Positions 39,153 to 48,887 of a DNA stretch of 64,000 nt are shown in pieces (within the stretch, counting starts at the first letter, position 1; the number at the start of each line of letters is the position of its first letter). Under the pieces are notes generated by a model, which saw only the letters and a program-made list of their open reading frames with translations, searched no databases and had not been told where the DNA came from. The DNA comes from Bradyrhizobium jicamae (GTDB lineage Bacteria > Pseudomonadota > Alphaproteobacteria > Rhizobiales > Xanthobacteraceae), in NCBI RefSeq assembly GCF_001440395.1, contig NZ_LLXZ01000113.1, positions 46,155 through 110,154 of the forward strand, written 5' to 3'. The position numbers and the translations under genes were made by a program.

Positions 39153-39989
39153 TCATAGGTGTTGGCCACCATTGATTGGCACCTCGGTGCCGGTGACATA
39201 ACTCGCCGCATCCGAACATAGGAAGAAGATGACCTTTGCGACCTCTTCGGGCGTACCGACCCGGCGAAGCGGGATGTTTGGTACAAGCCGCTCTTCCGTG
39301 TCAGGCGATAGAATGTCCGTCTTGATCTCGCCAGGCGCGATCGCATTGACGCGAATGCTATGCGGCGCATAGTCGTGCGCCATTTCGCGCGTGAGACACG
39401 CAAGCGCAGCTTTCGATGTCGCATAGGCGCTGCCAGCAAACGGGTGCACGCGCGACCCCGCGATTGAGGTCACGTTGACAATCGATCCCGACCCAGCTTT
39501 CAGATCGCGAAACAGGCCTTGCGCGAGCAGAATCGGCGCCACCAGATTGAGGTGGAACACGCTCATCCAGGTCTCGACAGACGTCGTCAACGACGTCAGT
39601 CGAGTGCCGTTCGGCGCCTTCGGTGAAGCACCGGCATTGTTGATCAATGCGTGCAACGGTTCGCCTGAGAGGCGCTCCTTGATCTCTACGATGGCACGCG
39701 GAAGCATCCGATGGTTGCTGAGGTCGACCTGGACATGGTCGTCTGCGCCTGACGTCCATGGGCACTGCCCGCTATCAAACGCTTGGCGCGCGCAAGAAAT
39801 GATGCGCCAGCCCGCTTCCGAAAACAGCTTTCCGGTGGCGTGACCGATGCCGCGCGACGCCCCAGTCAACACCACGGTCTTCCGCTCTCCGTGCTGCATG
39901 CGGCCTCTATTGGCGTGAAATGGACAGCGCACGTCCGGCGACGACGGTGTACCGGCAACGGCACCGTCGCTTGTCAGATCGATACTCAA
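39153..39989 (-). CDS. fixR: FixR, SDR-family protein cotranscribed with nifA
   Basis: This 278-residue short-chain dehydrogenase-like protein is encoded upstream of nifA, as in Bradyrhizobium japonicum. Its biochemical role there is unknown and, as I recall, it is dispensable. It keeps the NAD(P) motif TGASRGIGHATGK, the NNAG block (INNAGASPK), a catalytic Ser (VNVTSIAGS) and YATSK with catalytic Tyr and Lys, so it could be an active enzyme. The TTG at 39989 was chosen: it has GGAGG five bases upstream, gives the usual 278 residues, and lies after the sigma-54 promoter. The frame open to 40055 would start within the promoter. Confidence 0.85.
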   Translation of the reverse strand: MSIDLTSDGAVAGTPSSPDVRCPFHANRGRMQHGERKTVVLTGASRGIGHATGKLFSEAGWRIISCARQAFDSGQCPWTSGADDHVQVDLSNHRMLPRAIVEIKERLSGEPLHALINNAGASPKAPNGTRLTSLTTSVETWMSVFHLNLVAPILLAQGLFRDLKAGSGSIVNVTSIAGSRVHPFAGSAYATSKAALACLTREMAHDYAPHSIRVNAIAPGEIKTDILSPDTEERLVPNIPLRRVGTPEEVAKVIFFLCSDAASYVTGTEVPINGGQHL

Positions 39990-40027
39990 ACGCGCCTCCA
40001 ATTCTCTTACCTCGCCCGTGAGCGCCG

Positions 40028-40043
40028 TGCAGGATTTGGGCCA
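40028..40043 (-). promoter_or_regulatory. Sigma-54-type -24/-12 promoter of fixR-nifA
   Basis: On the minus strand: TGGCCCAAATCCTGCA. It keeps GG-N10-GC with TGGC and TGCA, against the consensus TGGCACG-N4-TTGCW. It lies 39 bases ahead of the chosen fixR start. In B. japonicum the fixR-nifA operon is known to be autoactivated by NifA from such a promoter, with a second redox-controlled promoter overlapping it. Confidence 0.75.
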
Positions 40044-40862
40044 GTTGCGATTCAAACGAACGCTTTGGGGCTATGAACTCCAATGTCGTGTTCGCAACAA
40101 CTTAGCCGCGTTCCCGACATGGACACGTAAACTTTCGGACAACAGAAACGCGCTGCGCGCACCACGTCGAACACGAATGCCCGCAAGCAAGCCGAGGCAT
40201 GGCGCTGTGCATCCGGTTCACCCTGCAAGCGGGCATAGTGTATTGGCGGTTTCACTATTTCTGTGCTGGGCCGATACAGAACCGCTAGCGAGCTCACTAA
40301 GTCCGATCTTAAGTCCTTCGATGTACAAAGGACGACGTATTGTTGTTTAGCGCTCCGCGTACTGAACAGGAAACCATCCATGTCATTTCAACTCATCCTC
40401 TTCAACTGAGTCCGTTTGTCCCATGAAGCAAGCCGATGAACAAGAGGAGCGCCCTTTCCCGATGAAGAAAAGTACGTCGGAAAGTGCGACACACCGCGCT
40501 GCTTACAGTCGCCTGTCCGTGGTTTGGCATGGTAATCAGACGCGATCCGCGTCTACGTGAGGTTCGCCTGCGAAGTGGCTCCACTTTCAACACACTCTCT
40601 GCACCGATTTATCAACGGTCGCGAGCTTCTCCTGCTAAATGATGGCGCGACCGGATGCCAGACGTCCCACGCCCTCTCGATCACAAGCATGTTGGTCGAT
40701 GCGAAGAGTGCGTAACTCCGACGTGGAAATCGTCGACGCGCTAGGCGTCGGTTTTGCGGTCGTCAAGCTCCAAGCCGAGACGAAACAACACCGCCCAGAA
40801 CGCCCGCCATACAGCGCAATGCAAGGGAGCGATATCATCGACGAGAATGCTGGTTATGATTC
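40044..40862. other. Intergenic region between fixR and nodZ
   Basis: About 800 bases with only short frames. The part near 40044-40150 should hold the activator site of fixR-nifA. Nothing else was recognised. Confidence 0.4.
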
Positions 40863-41834
40863 TCATACAACCGGGAGATTTGCGGACGATCCTTCAATCA
40901 AGATCAAGCGACCGGGATCATTCAAATCGAACTCAATGACTTGGGGCACGAAAAGGCTCGCATAGCGCGTGAAGGCGCTAGTTGGCGGAAAACGAATCAC
41001 GGTATCGCTTTGCCCAAGAAGATACATCTCGATGAGAGCGGAAAATCCGCCATCGACCCCGAGTGCTCCACTATGTAATGGCCCGGCCTGATGCGCCTGG
41101 AACCGTTTTTGGATAGTGAAAAGATCCGGAAACACACCCGATAACTTGTCAAGGACCTGCGCGCTGTCCGTACACACGAACACCCTTGCAGGCCTTGGAT
41201 GCAGTAGCGCTTTGGCCTTATGAATAGCAGTGCATACCTGCCGTAAGGCGAGATCCGGATCGGCCCAGTAGGGCGTATGCCCCATAATATCTTCGCCGTT
41301 GCCGTGTCGAACATGAACTCCAATAATGGTGTGACCCTTAAAGTGTTCCTCGTAGATCGCATCAATTCGAGCTTGGATTTCAGACCTCGGTTTGATGCTC
41401 TTAAATATCTGTCGTTCGGCCCCCTCATCGCAACGCCACATCAAGCAAGCATCGCACACCACGGTGTTGGCTTCGTTATCCTGTTGGGTTTCGAATAGCT
41501 GAGACAGCTCGTCACGTTCTCGGAAAATTTGTTCATCTGGGCGGTAAACGCAGTCGATCGCGGCCCTATTCCACCAGCCTGGGAAAAACGGCCCCGGGAA
41601 TGAAAACTGATTGATTTTGTCATCGCAGATGACGCGTACGCCAGCGATGTCTTGAATTGGTTCGAAGAAGACTGGGAAGGCGTTCGTGAAGGGTTCATCG
41701 AGATAACAGGAGCCTCGCCAATCGATGGCCAGTGTTCGCCCCGTCCGCTGCGCATAACGCCAAGCTGCCGCGAGCGACCACAGGCAATCACCGAAACCAG
41801 TACGTCGTCGAGAAACAACGAACCGATCGTTCAT
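40863..41834 (-). CDS. nodZ: NodZ, alpha-1,6-fucosyltransferase for Nod factors
   Basis: This 323-residue enzyme transfers fucose from GDP-fucose to O-6 of the reducing-end GlcNAc of the Nod factor. It is well conserved over its length: RRRTGFGDCLWSLAAAWRYA at the start, IDWRGSCYLDEPF, the sugar-nucleotide region GVHVRHGNGEDIM near residue 180, VFVCTDSAQVLDKL, and FPPTSAFTRYAS near the end. The ATG at 41834 has GAAGG upstream. It lies 440 bases after nolO on the same strand, in the usual bradyrhizobial order, and ends the nodulation cluster. Its donor would come from NolK-type enzymes (window start). Confidence 0.95.
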   Translation of the reverse strand: MNDRFVVSRRRTGFGDCLWSLAAAWRYAQRTGRTLAIDWRGSCYLDEPFTNAFPVFFEPIQDIAGVRVICDDKINQFSFPGPFFPGWWNRAAIDCVYRPDEQIFRERDELSQLFETQQDNEANTVVCDACLMWRCDEGAERQIFKSIKPRSEIQARIDAIYEEHFKGHTIIGVHVRHGNGEDIMGHTPYWADPDLALRQVCTAIHKAKALLHPRPARVFVCTDSAQVLDKLSGVFPDLFTIQKRFQAHQAGPLHSGALGVDGGFSALIEMYLLGQSDTVIRFPPTSAFTRYASLFVPQVIEFDLNDPGRLILIEGSSANLPVV

Positions 41835-42275
41835 CGAGCCTTCAACAAGCATTTGCGTTGCCTCGCTTCAGGATAGCGCATGGCTAGGAACATTATGGAC
41901 ACTCCACTTATAGCCTTGCTGTCTTAAGCGATAGTGATGCTAGCCAGTCGAGCACCGGTAGATCGTTCGGAGCACCGCTGCCCTGAACGTGATGGCCTGT
42001 CTCAATGCTTCGCGGCCTTACTTCACCCCGCAGAAATATTGCTGTTGACGTACTTGACTTCAGTCGGATGGCGCTCCGTTCTGTTGCAACAGCCTTTCGA
42101 AGGCGTTTCGAGCCCGGACCATTTCGAGCAGGATTGCCTGTGCAGATGCCCTTGTCTTTGCCGAGCTGCTGCTGTGCTGCTGGGCTCGATGCTACAACCA
42201 GGAGCTCAGGCACCGGATATACCCGTCTCAGGGACCCAGCCGCCGTCGTAGTTGAAGATAGGGACACGGCCATAT
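41835..42275. other. nolO-nodZ intergenic region
   Basis: About 440 bases without a recognised gene and without a nod box. As I recall, nodZ of B. japonicum is expressed independently of the nod box operon, which a private promoter here would allow, but none could be pinpointed. Confidence 0.4.
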
Positions 42276-44330
42276 TCATGCCTCTAATGCTTCGTCCGGG
42301 ATTTGATCGCCGTCTTCATGCGCCCGAGCCGCGTGTGAGGGATGTAGTCGAACCCGGCGCTGCTCCCATAGTCCCCGGAGTTCGTTGACGAGAGCTTCAC
42401 GCCTAGCCTGATCGAACGTAATTGTATCGAGGAGATCCCCGAGCACGGCTTCGCCCTCGATACGCATCAGCAGATCGAACGAATCATCGGAAATTCGTAC
42501 ACCGCCACGGCTGGAGAAGCTCGTACGGATCTCGCACACTGTCTCCTGGCGATCTCGGGCTGTGTAGGCGCGGACGCGATGAAGGGATGCATAAGCCGGC
42601 AACGAAACCGCGAGCGCGGTCCAGTCGTCCAGCGTTGCCGCCCGCTTTTTGACGAGGAACGGCCCGACTACAAGTCCATCCAGCTCTGTCGTCAGAAATG
42701 TGGCAATCGCGTCTGCAACCGAATCCACAATTGGCTCGGCATTGTTGTTAAAGGAGGTATTGAGCAGAACCGGTATGCCCGTCCGCTTCTTGAACTCATT
42801 AATGAGCTCCCAGTAGGCCGGATTTGTCTTGCGTGATACTGTTTGCAGCCGCGCCGTACCGTCAACGTGCGTGATGGCGCCGAGCAAGCCATGCATGGAG
42901 TTGCGCACGCGAACTACGAAATTCATAAACGGTAATTCGCGCGTGCCATCCGGGAGGTCGAAAAATTCGCGCGCATCCTCCTCAAGCACTGATGGTGCGA
43001 ACGGTCGATAGCCCTCGCGCTTCTTGACCATCGCGTTGATTCGGTCTTTGTTTGCGGCAGGCCGAGGATCGGCAAGAATGCTGCGGTTGCCAAGCGCGCG
43101 TGGCCCGAACTCCGAACGACCTTGCACCCAGCCGATCACGGCGCCATTAGCCATCCAGTCGGCTGCACTTCTTGCCACGTCATCACTGCGTTTAACGTCT
43201 AGGTGCCCGGCCCATGCCTTTAGCTCCTGCTCCACGGCGTGGTCGCTCCCGAGGTCAGGACCCCAATAAACGCCCTGCAGTCGCTCACGCGGCGCGGGCC
43301 GACCGAGCTCGTTAGACATCATTAATGCAGCGCCTAGCGCGCAGCCGGCGTCGTGAGCCGCGGGTTGCACGAAGATGTCTTCGAAGAGCCCTGAATACAG
43401 CAGCTTACCGTTCATGGTGCAGTTGTGGGCAACCCCTCCAGCTAGGCACAACCGCTTCATACCGGTGGCCTTGCGATAGTGCCTGAGAATGTGAAACACG
43501 ATTTGTTCCAGCGCTTCCTGTAATGACGCGCTCACATCTCGATGCTGCTGCGTGAACGGCATTCCCTTTCGCCGGACCTGGATGTTGCGGAGCAACGTCG
43601 GACCAATGCGGTCCAGGTAAACGCGGTAGCCACCGTTGTCGGAGAGTTCGTAGAACTGCTTGAAGAGCTCGCGATAGGGAGCGGGATCCCCATAAGGGGC
43701 TAGCCCCATAACTTTGTATTCGTCGAATAATCCATAACCGAGATACCGTGTCGCCTCGAGATAAAACAGCCCGAGAGAATTATTCTCTGGGATCGTTTCA
43801 AGTTGCGTAACTTCGGTTCCAGAACCGCGCGCCAAGAGGCCCGAGAGGAAATCACCACCGCCATCGATCGCGAAGATCAGACTTTCCTCGAATCCCGACA
43901 TCGCAAACGCGCTGACGGCATGCGCCAGATGGTGACTTACGAACGAGACACGCGAAGCATCGACCTCAGTACCGAACTCCTGCGCTAACAACTTCCGCAG
44001 CAACAATTTGGCGTCCAACGGAATGGACAGGTCCGGCTGGGAAACGACCAGGCGTTCGAGCATGGCATTGGAATAGGCCTCGGTAGCATAGAATGCGATG
44101 CGATCGACATCGCTGAGCTGAGTCCCCGCGGCTGAAAGGCAGAATTGGATCGAACTACCCGGGAACTTGTTGGAGTGCTTGATCCGATTGATGCGCTCTT
44201 CTTCAACCGCCGCAATCACGCGTCCGTCCTGCACGAGCACCGCAGCGCCATCGTGCAGAAATGTGTTCGCAAGTTCGAGTGGATTTTCATAGACCTTGTC
44301 CAGCCCGCCGCTTATTCCCAGACATAGCAT
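42276..44330 (-). CDS. nolO: NolO, Nod factor 3-O-carbamoyltransferase
   Basis: This 684-residue protein of the NodU/CmcH carbamoyltransferase family matches the length known for NolO (about 680). It uses carbamoyl phosphate to modify the non-reducing end of the Nod factor. MLCLGISGGLDKVYENP at the start, HHLAHAVSAFAMSG near residue 130 with the metal-binding histidines, FAIDGGGD, LCLAGGVAHNC near 300, GRSEFGPRALGNRSIL near 410 and the C-terminal PVLLNTSFNNNAEPIVD are all present. It is intact and uninterrupted; in B. japonicum this region was first described as two frames, nolN and nolO. It lies at the promoter-distal end of the nod operon. Confidence 0.9.
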   Translation of the reverse strand: MLCLGISGGLDKVYENPLELANTFLHDGAAVLVQDGRVIAAVEEERINRIKHSNKFPGSSIQFCLSAAGTQLSDVDRIAFYATEAYSNAMLERLVVSQPDLSIPLDAKLLLRKLLAQEFGTEVDASRVSFVSHHLAHAVSAFAMSGFEESLIFAIDGGGDFLSGLLARGSGTEVTQLETIPENNSLGLFYLEATRYLGYGLFDEYKVMGLAPYGDPAPYRELFKQFYELSDNGGYRVYLDRIGPTLLRNIQVRRKGMPFTQQHRDVSASLQEALEQIVFHILRHYRKATGMKRLCLAGGVAHNCTMNGKLLYSGLFEDIFVQPAAHDAGCALGAALMMSNELGRPAPRERLQGVYWGPDLGSDHAVEQELKAWAGHLDVKRSDDVARSAADWMANGAVIGWVQGRSEFGPRALGNRSILADPRPAANKDRINAMVKKREGYRPFAPSVLEEDAREFFDLPDGTRELPFMNFVVRVRNSMHGLLGAITHVDGTARLQTVSRKTNPAYWELINEFKKRTGIPVLLNTSFNNNAEPIVDSVADAIATFLTTELDGLVVGPFLVKKRAATLDDWTALAVSLPAYASLHRVRAYTARDRQETVCEIRTSFSSRGGVRISDDSFDLLMRIEGEAVLGDLLDTITFDQARREALVNELRGLWEQRRVRLHPSHAARAHEDGDQIPDEALEA

Positions 44331-44430
44331 CTTAACGCTCCATTCCTCGTGACAAGAGGCCCTATGGGCCTGATTTCAAAATCGTTCCAGCTAGGTCGGC
44401 TGCACTGTCGCTCGCCGCTGCGAGCGCCAG

Positions 44431-44760
44431 TCAGACATCACCAACCTCCAAGAACTCTTGCGTAGGGTTCGCGTCACTCAACGACATGAGCTCATCCGAA
44501 CGTAGTGCTGGCGCTCCGTAGCGCCGATAGATTGCTTGGATTCCGTTCCGCGACAGGTTGACTTCCCTGCTGGCGATGTCGTCCTTCAGTTGCAGCACGG
44601 AGGCAGCACCTACGATGGTACTTGAAACGAATACCCTGCTGTTGAGGAACGATGACGCGCCCTCCACTAGAGATCTCATCTTTCCAATAAAGCGCACGAT
44701 ATGCGAGTGCCGCATACTGCGACGGCTCACGCCGCTGCGGTCCACTTCGCGGTACTGCAT
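44431..44760 (-). CDS. nolM: NolM-like small protein of the nod operon
   Basis: This 109-residue protein was not recognised from its sequence (MQYREVDRSGVSRRSMRHSH, EGASSFLNSRVFVSSTIVG, an acidic end). The ATG at 44760 has an excellent ribosome binding site (AAGGAGAT, 5-base gap). It lies between nodJ and nolO, where nolM is found in B. japonicum. The name rests on position and size only. The first half is basic and the second looks helical. No catalytic motif is visible. Confidence 0.55.
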   Translation of the reverse strand: MQYREVDRSGVSRRSMRHSHIVRFIGKMRSLVEGASSFLNSRVFVSSTIVGAASVLQLKDDIASREVNLSRNGIQAIYRRYGAPALRSDELMSLSDANPTQEFLEVGDV

Positions 44761-44792
44761 CTGTATCTCCTTCTTTTCTGCGAAACGTAGCG

Positions 44793-45581
44793 TCAACGCA
44801 TCAGGCGTCGACGAAACAGCGCCGTTGAGAGGAAAAACGGTAATACCGCGTAGATGCAAAGCGCAGTGAGATGCAGGGCTATATTGTCGACCGGCCGTCC
44901 AAGCATCGCTGGGCGGATGAGGTCGACCGAATGAGAAAGCGGCAATACGCCCGCCACGACCTGAAATGCGCTAGGCAGCTGGGTTACCGGAACAACTGCG
45001 CCGCAGAGGAACACCATCGGTGTAATGACGAGCGTCTGGTAAAACACGAAATAATCATAACTGGGCGCAAGTGATATGACGACCATCCCAAGGCTCGCGA
45101 AGGCGAGGCCAGTGAGGGCGATTACTGGCAGCGCATAAAGGATGGACGGCCACGTCGCATAGCCCAGCGTGGCGGCGACCATCGCAATTGCCGTTCCGGC
45201 CAAAATGGATTTGGTGGCTGCCCACGCTAATTCACCGAGAACGATGTCGCCTAGCGTGAGCTGTGTGCACAGGATCGCTTCCCAGGTGCGCTTAGCATCC
45301 ATGCGGGCGAAAGCCGCATACATCGCTTCGAAGGTCGCGGAGGTCATCGCGCTGGTCGCGACCATGCCTGCCGCCAGAAACGCGATGTATGAAGCGCCGT
45401 CAACGCGCCCCACAATTATGCCGAGGCCAAAACCGAGACCAAAAAGATTTGTCATTGGATCGGCGAGGTTCCCCAGAACCGATGCAAGCGCGACTTTCTT
45501 CCATGCAAGAAAATTGCGCCGCCATACCGCGATCCAGTTGTATACGTTCGCGGGCATGGCGGCCATATAGCCTTCACCCAT
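44793..45581 (-). CDS. nodJ: NodJ, membrane subunit of the Nod factor exporter
   Basis: This 262-residue ABC-2 type permease pairs with NodI to export lipochitooligosaccharides across the inner membrane. It has about six hydrophobic segments; [16 protein letters not shown] and [20 protein letters not shown] near the start and [20 protein letters not shown] near residue 190 are characteristic of the family. The ATG lies a few bases after the nodI stop (TGA-ATA-ATG), so the two are tightly coupled. Length matches known NodJ proteins. Confidence 0.95.
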   Translation of the reverse strand: MGEGYMAAMPANVYNWIAVWRRNFLAWKKVALASVLGNLADPMTNLFGLGFGLGIIVGRVDGASYIAFLAAGMVATSAMTSATFEAMYAAFARMDAKRTWEAILCTQLTLGDIVLGELAWAATKSILAGTAIAMVAATLGYATWPSILYALPVIALTGLAFASLGMVVISLAPSYDYFVFYQTLVITPMVFLCGAVVPVTQLPSAFQVVAGVLPLSHSVDLIRPAMLGRPVDNIALHLTALCIYAVLPFFLSTALFRRRLMR

Positions 45582-45584
45582 TAT

Positions 45585-46499
45585 TCATTTCTCCATCTCG
45601 CGCCCGGTTAGCCGCAAAAAGACATCCTCAAGATTCGGCGGACGCTGCAGAAGGCGTAGACCGGCATGCCCGCGCAGCCGCACGCGCACCTCCTCGGGAT
45701 CTGGCGCATAGCAAAAGAGCGTCTCGCCACTCACTTCGACGCGCCGCGCGTAGGGTTTGATCAGCGCGGACAACTCTTGTGGATTGCCGCCATAGATCTC
45801 AATAACGTCGCAGCCGATCTGTTCGTCGATCAGCGTATGCGGTTTGCCTTCGGCGATCTTACGTCCTTTCTCAAGTACACATAGCCGATCGCATAACCGC
45901 TCGGCCTCTTCCATGAAGTGGGTGGTTAAAAGGATCGTTTTGCCGCGGGCCAAAAGCACACGCAAGCGTTCCCAGATCAGATGGCGTCCGTGCGGATCAA
46001 GACCGGTAGTCGGCTCGTCCATTATCAGCAAATGCGGGTCGTTGATGAGCGCACGCGCCAGCGTCAGCCGCCGCTTCATGCCGCCGGACAGTTCAGCGAC
46101 GCGTGCATTTGCCTTGCTCTCGAGGCGAGCGAACTCAAGCAGTGATGGCACGACCGATTCGACCTCGCGTGCGCTCATGCTGAAGTAGCGCCCGAATACC
46201 AGCAGGTTCTCGCGTACGGTGAACTCGAGTTCAAGGTTGTCGAATTGGGGCACCACGCCGACACGCACGCGTGCCAAGCGAGCGCGTGCTGGCACTGTCT
46301 CGCCGAGCACCGTGATCTTTCCCGCATCGGGCCGTACCATGCCGAGGACCATACGGGCAATTGTACTCTTGCCCGCGCCGTTCGGTCCCAGCAGGCCGAA
46401 GCACTCCCCCGTCGCAACGGCGAGCGAAAGTCCGTTGACGACGATCTTGTCGTTATATGACTTCTTTACGCCGTTAAGGTCGATTGCTACGATGGACAT
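45585..46499 (-). CDS. nodI: NodI, ATP-binding subunit of the Nod factor exporter
   Basis: This 304-residue ABC ATPase powers NodJ. Walker A is [16 protein letters not shown] near residue 37, the Q-loop VVPQFDNL near 84, the signature [14 protein letters not shown] near 136, Walker [18 protein letters not shown] near 155, and the switch His lies in [13 protein letters not shown] near 190. The ATG is nine bases after the nodU stop, so it is part of the same operon. Confidence 0.95.
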   Translation of the reverse strand: MSIVAIDLNGVKKSYNDKIVVNGLSLAVATGECFGLLGPNGAGKSTIARMVLGMVRPDAGKITVLGETVPARARLARVRVGVVPQFDNLELEFTVRENLLVFGRYFSMSAREVESVVPSLLEFARLESKANARVAELSGGMKRRLTLARALINDPHLLIMDEPTTGLDPHGRHLIWERLRVLLARGKTILLTTHFMEEAERLCDRLCVLEKGRKIAEGKPHTLIDEQIGCDVIEIYGGNPQELSALIKPYARRVEVSGETLFCYAPDPEEVRVRLRGHAGLRLLQRPPNLEDVFLRLTGREMEK

Positions 46500-46508
46500 A
46501 TGTTCAAC

Positions 46509-48218
46509 TTAGCCTGCAAGAAGCCGTTCGGCCGGGGCTAGCACCGTCGCGAGCTTTCTTGTCCAGAGCATACCGTCGCACCATACGTGTTCAACGCATC
46601 CCCACTGGCAGGCCGCTGCGGCATCCGGGAAGAACCCACGTCCATGGTGGTTCGCGCTCGTATTGCAAAGCAACGGAATGCCCGTGAGCTTTTCATATTC
46701 GACGAGAAGCTCGGCGACTTTGTGCTGAGAGGTTCTGGCAATGGTCTGCAGGCGCGCGGATCCGTCGAGATGTACAACAGCGGGGATTTTGTCCCACCAT
46801 TCTGCCCGCGTCTGGTGATCGAAAAGCATGTACGGATCCGGCGTTCCGGGACTAAAAATCTCTGGCGCTCGATCCTCCAGGCATATCGGTGCCACTGGCC
46901 GGAAGAGCTCGCGAAGTTTGATGTCGTTGAGATAATCCTTCATTCCCGCCGATGTTGCGGCTGCGAGAATGCTTCTGCCACCCAATGATCGTGGTCCGAG
47001 CTCGGCACGGCCGGCGAGGAAAACCACGGGCTTGTTACTCGCGAGGATGGCAGCAAGTTCACGCATACTGCACGGCACAGCGTCCCATTCGGACGACACA
47101 TCGCGGCATATCAGGGCCGGGCCACTGTAGACCGACCATTCCAGGGGCATAAAACCTTTGTCTGCCGCCATTGCGGAGCAAGCGGCACCGATTGCCGAGC
47201 CGCTGTCATTCGGGAACGGCGGCACCCAGACAGCATCGAACAGGCCGGAAGCGCGTAGTGCACTGTTCCATTTGATATTGAGACCGCAGCCACCGGCTAT
47301 ACACAAATTGCGCGGTTCCGAAAAACTCGAATGCCGCTGCAAAGCACTGGCCATTTCCTGGACGAGGAGACGCTCGAGGAAACAATGAAACGATGCAAGA
47401 ATATCTTCCGGTATCTCGCCCTCCAACCGGAGCGCGCTGGCGTCGAAGAAGTCATGCATAGCTGCAAGTGACGATTCCGCGTTGTTGATGTCCGCACGGT
47501 AGCGTCGAGCCCGCTCCGTGTCAGACGCAAAGCGATCCTCGTAGAGTTCCCGAAACACCGCGACGATGCCATCATCAGCAGTCCCGAGTGCGATGTAGGC
47601 CATCAGCTTTCCGGCAACACCTAGGTCCCAATTGGTCCGGTTCGCCTGCTTATAGAGCCCGAAGTGATGGCCCGCAGCAGCATAGGCATGACCTATCATC
47701 GGAAACAGGGATTCGATGAAGCGGGCGCCCTGGCGTTCTACATAATACAGGCGTGGAAAGATGCAGCCGTCCCATACCAGGCAGAATGCAGGTTGTCCGG
47801 CTTTGGCAAAGGGGCTCGTGCAGTATGCAGAGGCCACATGGCCTGTGACGTGCGGATAGCTTCTATAAGGGAAGTCACTGCCGTCCAGTATGAGGCCAAA
47901 GCCGTCGCGCGAAGTGAGCAACCCCTCCGCATGGCGTTCAACATATGGCGCCCCTTTGAGGGTGAGAGGTGCTGTCCCACTGAGGACCTGGAATTGCGAC
48001 TCGACCTCCCCGTCCCAGCCGTCGATGACGAACTGATCAACATCCCGCGGATTCAGACCGTGCTCCGCCAAAGCGATAACAACTGCGTCAAGATTGTCGA
48101 TGGTTTGATACCGCGGGTTGTTGCCCCGCTTCTCCTGCTCGACACAAAAGACCAGCCGTCCGTCCTCGACAAGAGCGATCGCCCCGTCATGCGTCAGCTT
48201 GATACCGCAAATGCGCAT
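46509..48218 (-). CDS. nodU: NodU, Nod factor 6-O-carbamoyltransferase
   Basis: This 569-residue carbamoyltransferase modifies O-6 of the non-reducing end of the Nod factor. It has the family layout in shorter form than NolO: MRICGIKLTHDGAIALVEDG, HVTGHVASAYCTSPF with metal-binding His, LCIAGGCGLNIKWNS near residue 310, GRAELGPRSLGGRSIL near 410, and PLLCNTSANHHGRGFFPD at the end. The ATG lies 13 bases after the nodS stop. With NolO, two carbamoyltransferases of different site specificity are present, as in other bradyrhizobia. Confidence 0.93.
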   Translation of the reverse strand: MRICGIKLTHDGAIALVEDGRLVFCVEQEKRGNNPRYQTIDNLDAVVIALAEHGLNPRDVDQFVIDGWDGEVESQFQVLSGTAPLTLKGAPYVERHAEGLLTSRDGFGLILDGSDFPYRSYPHVTGHVASAYCTSPFAKAGQPAFCLVWDGCIFPRLYYVERQGARFIESLFPMIGHAYAAAGHHFGLYKQANRTNWDLGVAGKLMAYIALGTADDGIVAVFRELYEDRFASDTERARRYRADINNAESSLAAMHDFFDASALRLEGEIPEDILASFHCFLERLLVQEMASALQRHSSFSEPRNLCIAGGCGLNIKWNSALRASGLFDAVWVPPFPNDSGSAIGAACSAMAADKGFMPLEWSVYSGPALICRDVSSEWDAVPCSMRELAAILASNKPVVFLAGRAELGPRSLGGRSILAAATSAGMKDYLNDIKLRELFRPVAPICLEDRAPEIFSPGTPDPYMLFDHQTRAEWWDKIPAVVHLDGSARLQTIARTSQHKVAELLVEYEKLTGIPLLCNTSANHHGRGFFPDAAAACQWGCVEHVWCDGMLWTRKLATVLAPAERLLAG

Positions 48219-48230
48219 AGTGCCTCCCTA

Positions 48231-48860
48231 TCAAAGTCGGCAATTCGATTGAATTGAAGATCGAAACGGTTGCCGAAAGCAGGCGATCAAGCAGTCTTCG
48301 TTAGCCGACTCACCCTGGCACTCCACCCGCTCGACCTCGATCAACCTTTCGTTCAACATGGCGATAACCGTCTCGGCACCAGCAGCGTGACCCCAGCGCT
48401 GGCAGTTGGCATCGCGCGCGGATCCGAAAACAAGATGCCCATCTGGGGCAAGCATACCCACCAGGTTGTTGATGGCCGCGCGCATCTCGGCCGCGTCACC
48501 GAGGTAATAGAGAACTTCCGCCACGACAATTAGATCGAACCGCTCGGCGGTCGAGAACCGTTGAATGTCCGAGACTATCCACGTAATGTGTGACCACCTC
48601 TTCGTACGTTGGCACGCTCGACCAATCGCTCGTGGCACGACATCGACCACGGTGAGCCGTTGGCAGTGAGGCGCTAGCTTTTCCGTGAATGCACCGGCCG
48701 CGCACCCGACTTCGAGGCCATTTGCGATGACCCCTTGGGAAAGCGACAGCCGGAGCATTTGCGTGTGACGCTCCCGCTCGAACGGATTACCGTCGAGCCG
48801 CCACGGATCGTCGGCAGTCAATTCCCGCTCTAATAGTTGATATTTCTTGTCCAAGCTCAC
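48231..48860 (-). CDS. nodS: NodS, SAM-dependent N-methyltransferase
   Basis: This 209-residue enzyme adds a methyl group to the amine freed by NodB on the non-reducing residue. LEVGCAAGAFTEKLAPHC near residue 45 is motif I of class I SAM methyltransferases, followed by LTVVDVVPRAIGRA, and FDLIVVAEVLYYLGD near 110 is motif IV. The GTG at 48860 was chosen because CGAGGTG lies eight bases upstream and homology begins close after; the open frame to 48887 lies immediately after nodC. Confidence 0.9.
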   Translation of the reverse strand: MSLDKKYQLLERELTADDPWRLDGNPFERERHTQMLRLSLSQGVIANGLEVGCAAGAFTEKLAPHCQRLTVVDVVPRAIGRACQRTKRWSHITWIVSDIQRFSTAERFDLIVVAEVLYYLGDAAEMRAAINNLVGMLAPDGHLVFGSARDANCQRWGHAAGAETVIAMLNERLIEVERVECQGESANEDCLIACFRQPFRSSIQSNCRL

Positions 48861-48887
48861 GACTTGTTCACCTCGGTAATGCCACAA

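Noticed and set aside
39990..40055. Longer FixR N-terminus starting at 40055
   Set aside because: It would begin inside or upstream of the sigma-54 promoter at 40028-40043 and lacks a ribosome binding site, while the TTG at 39989 has GGAGG.
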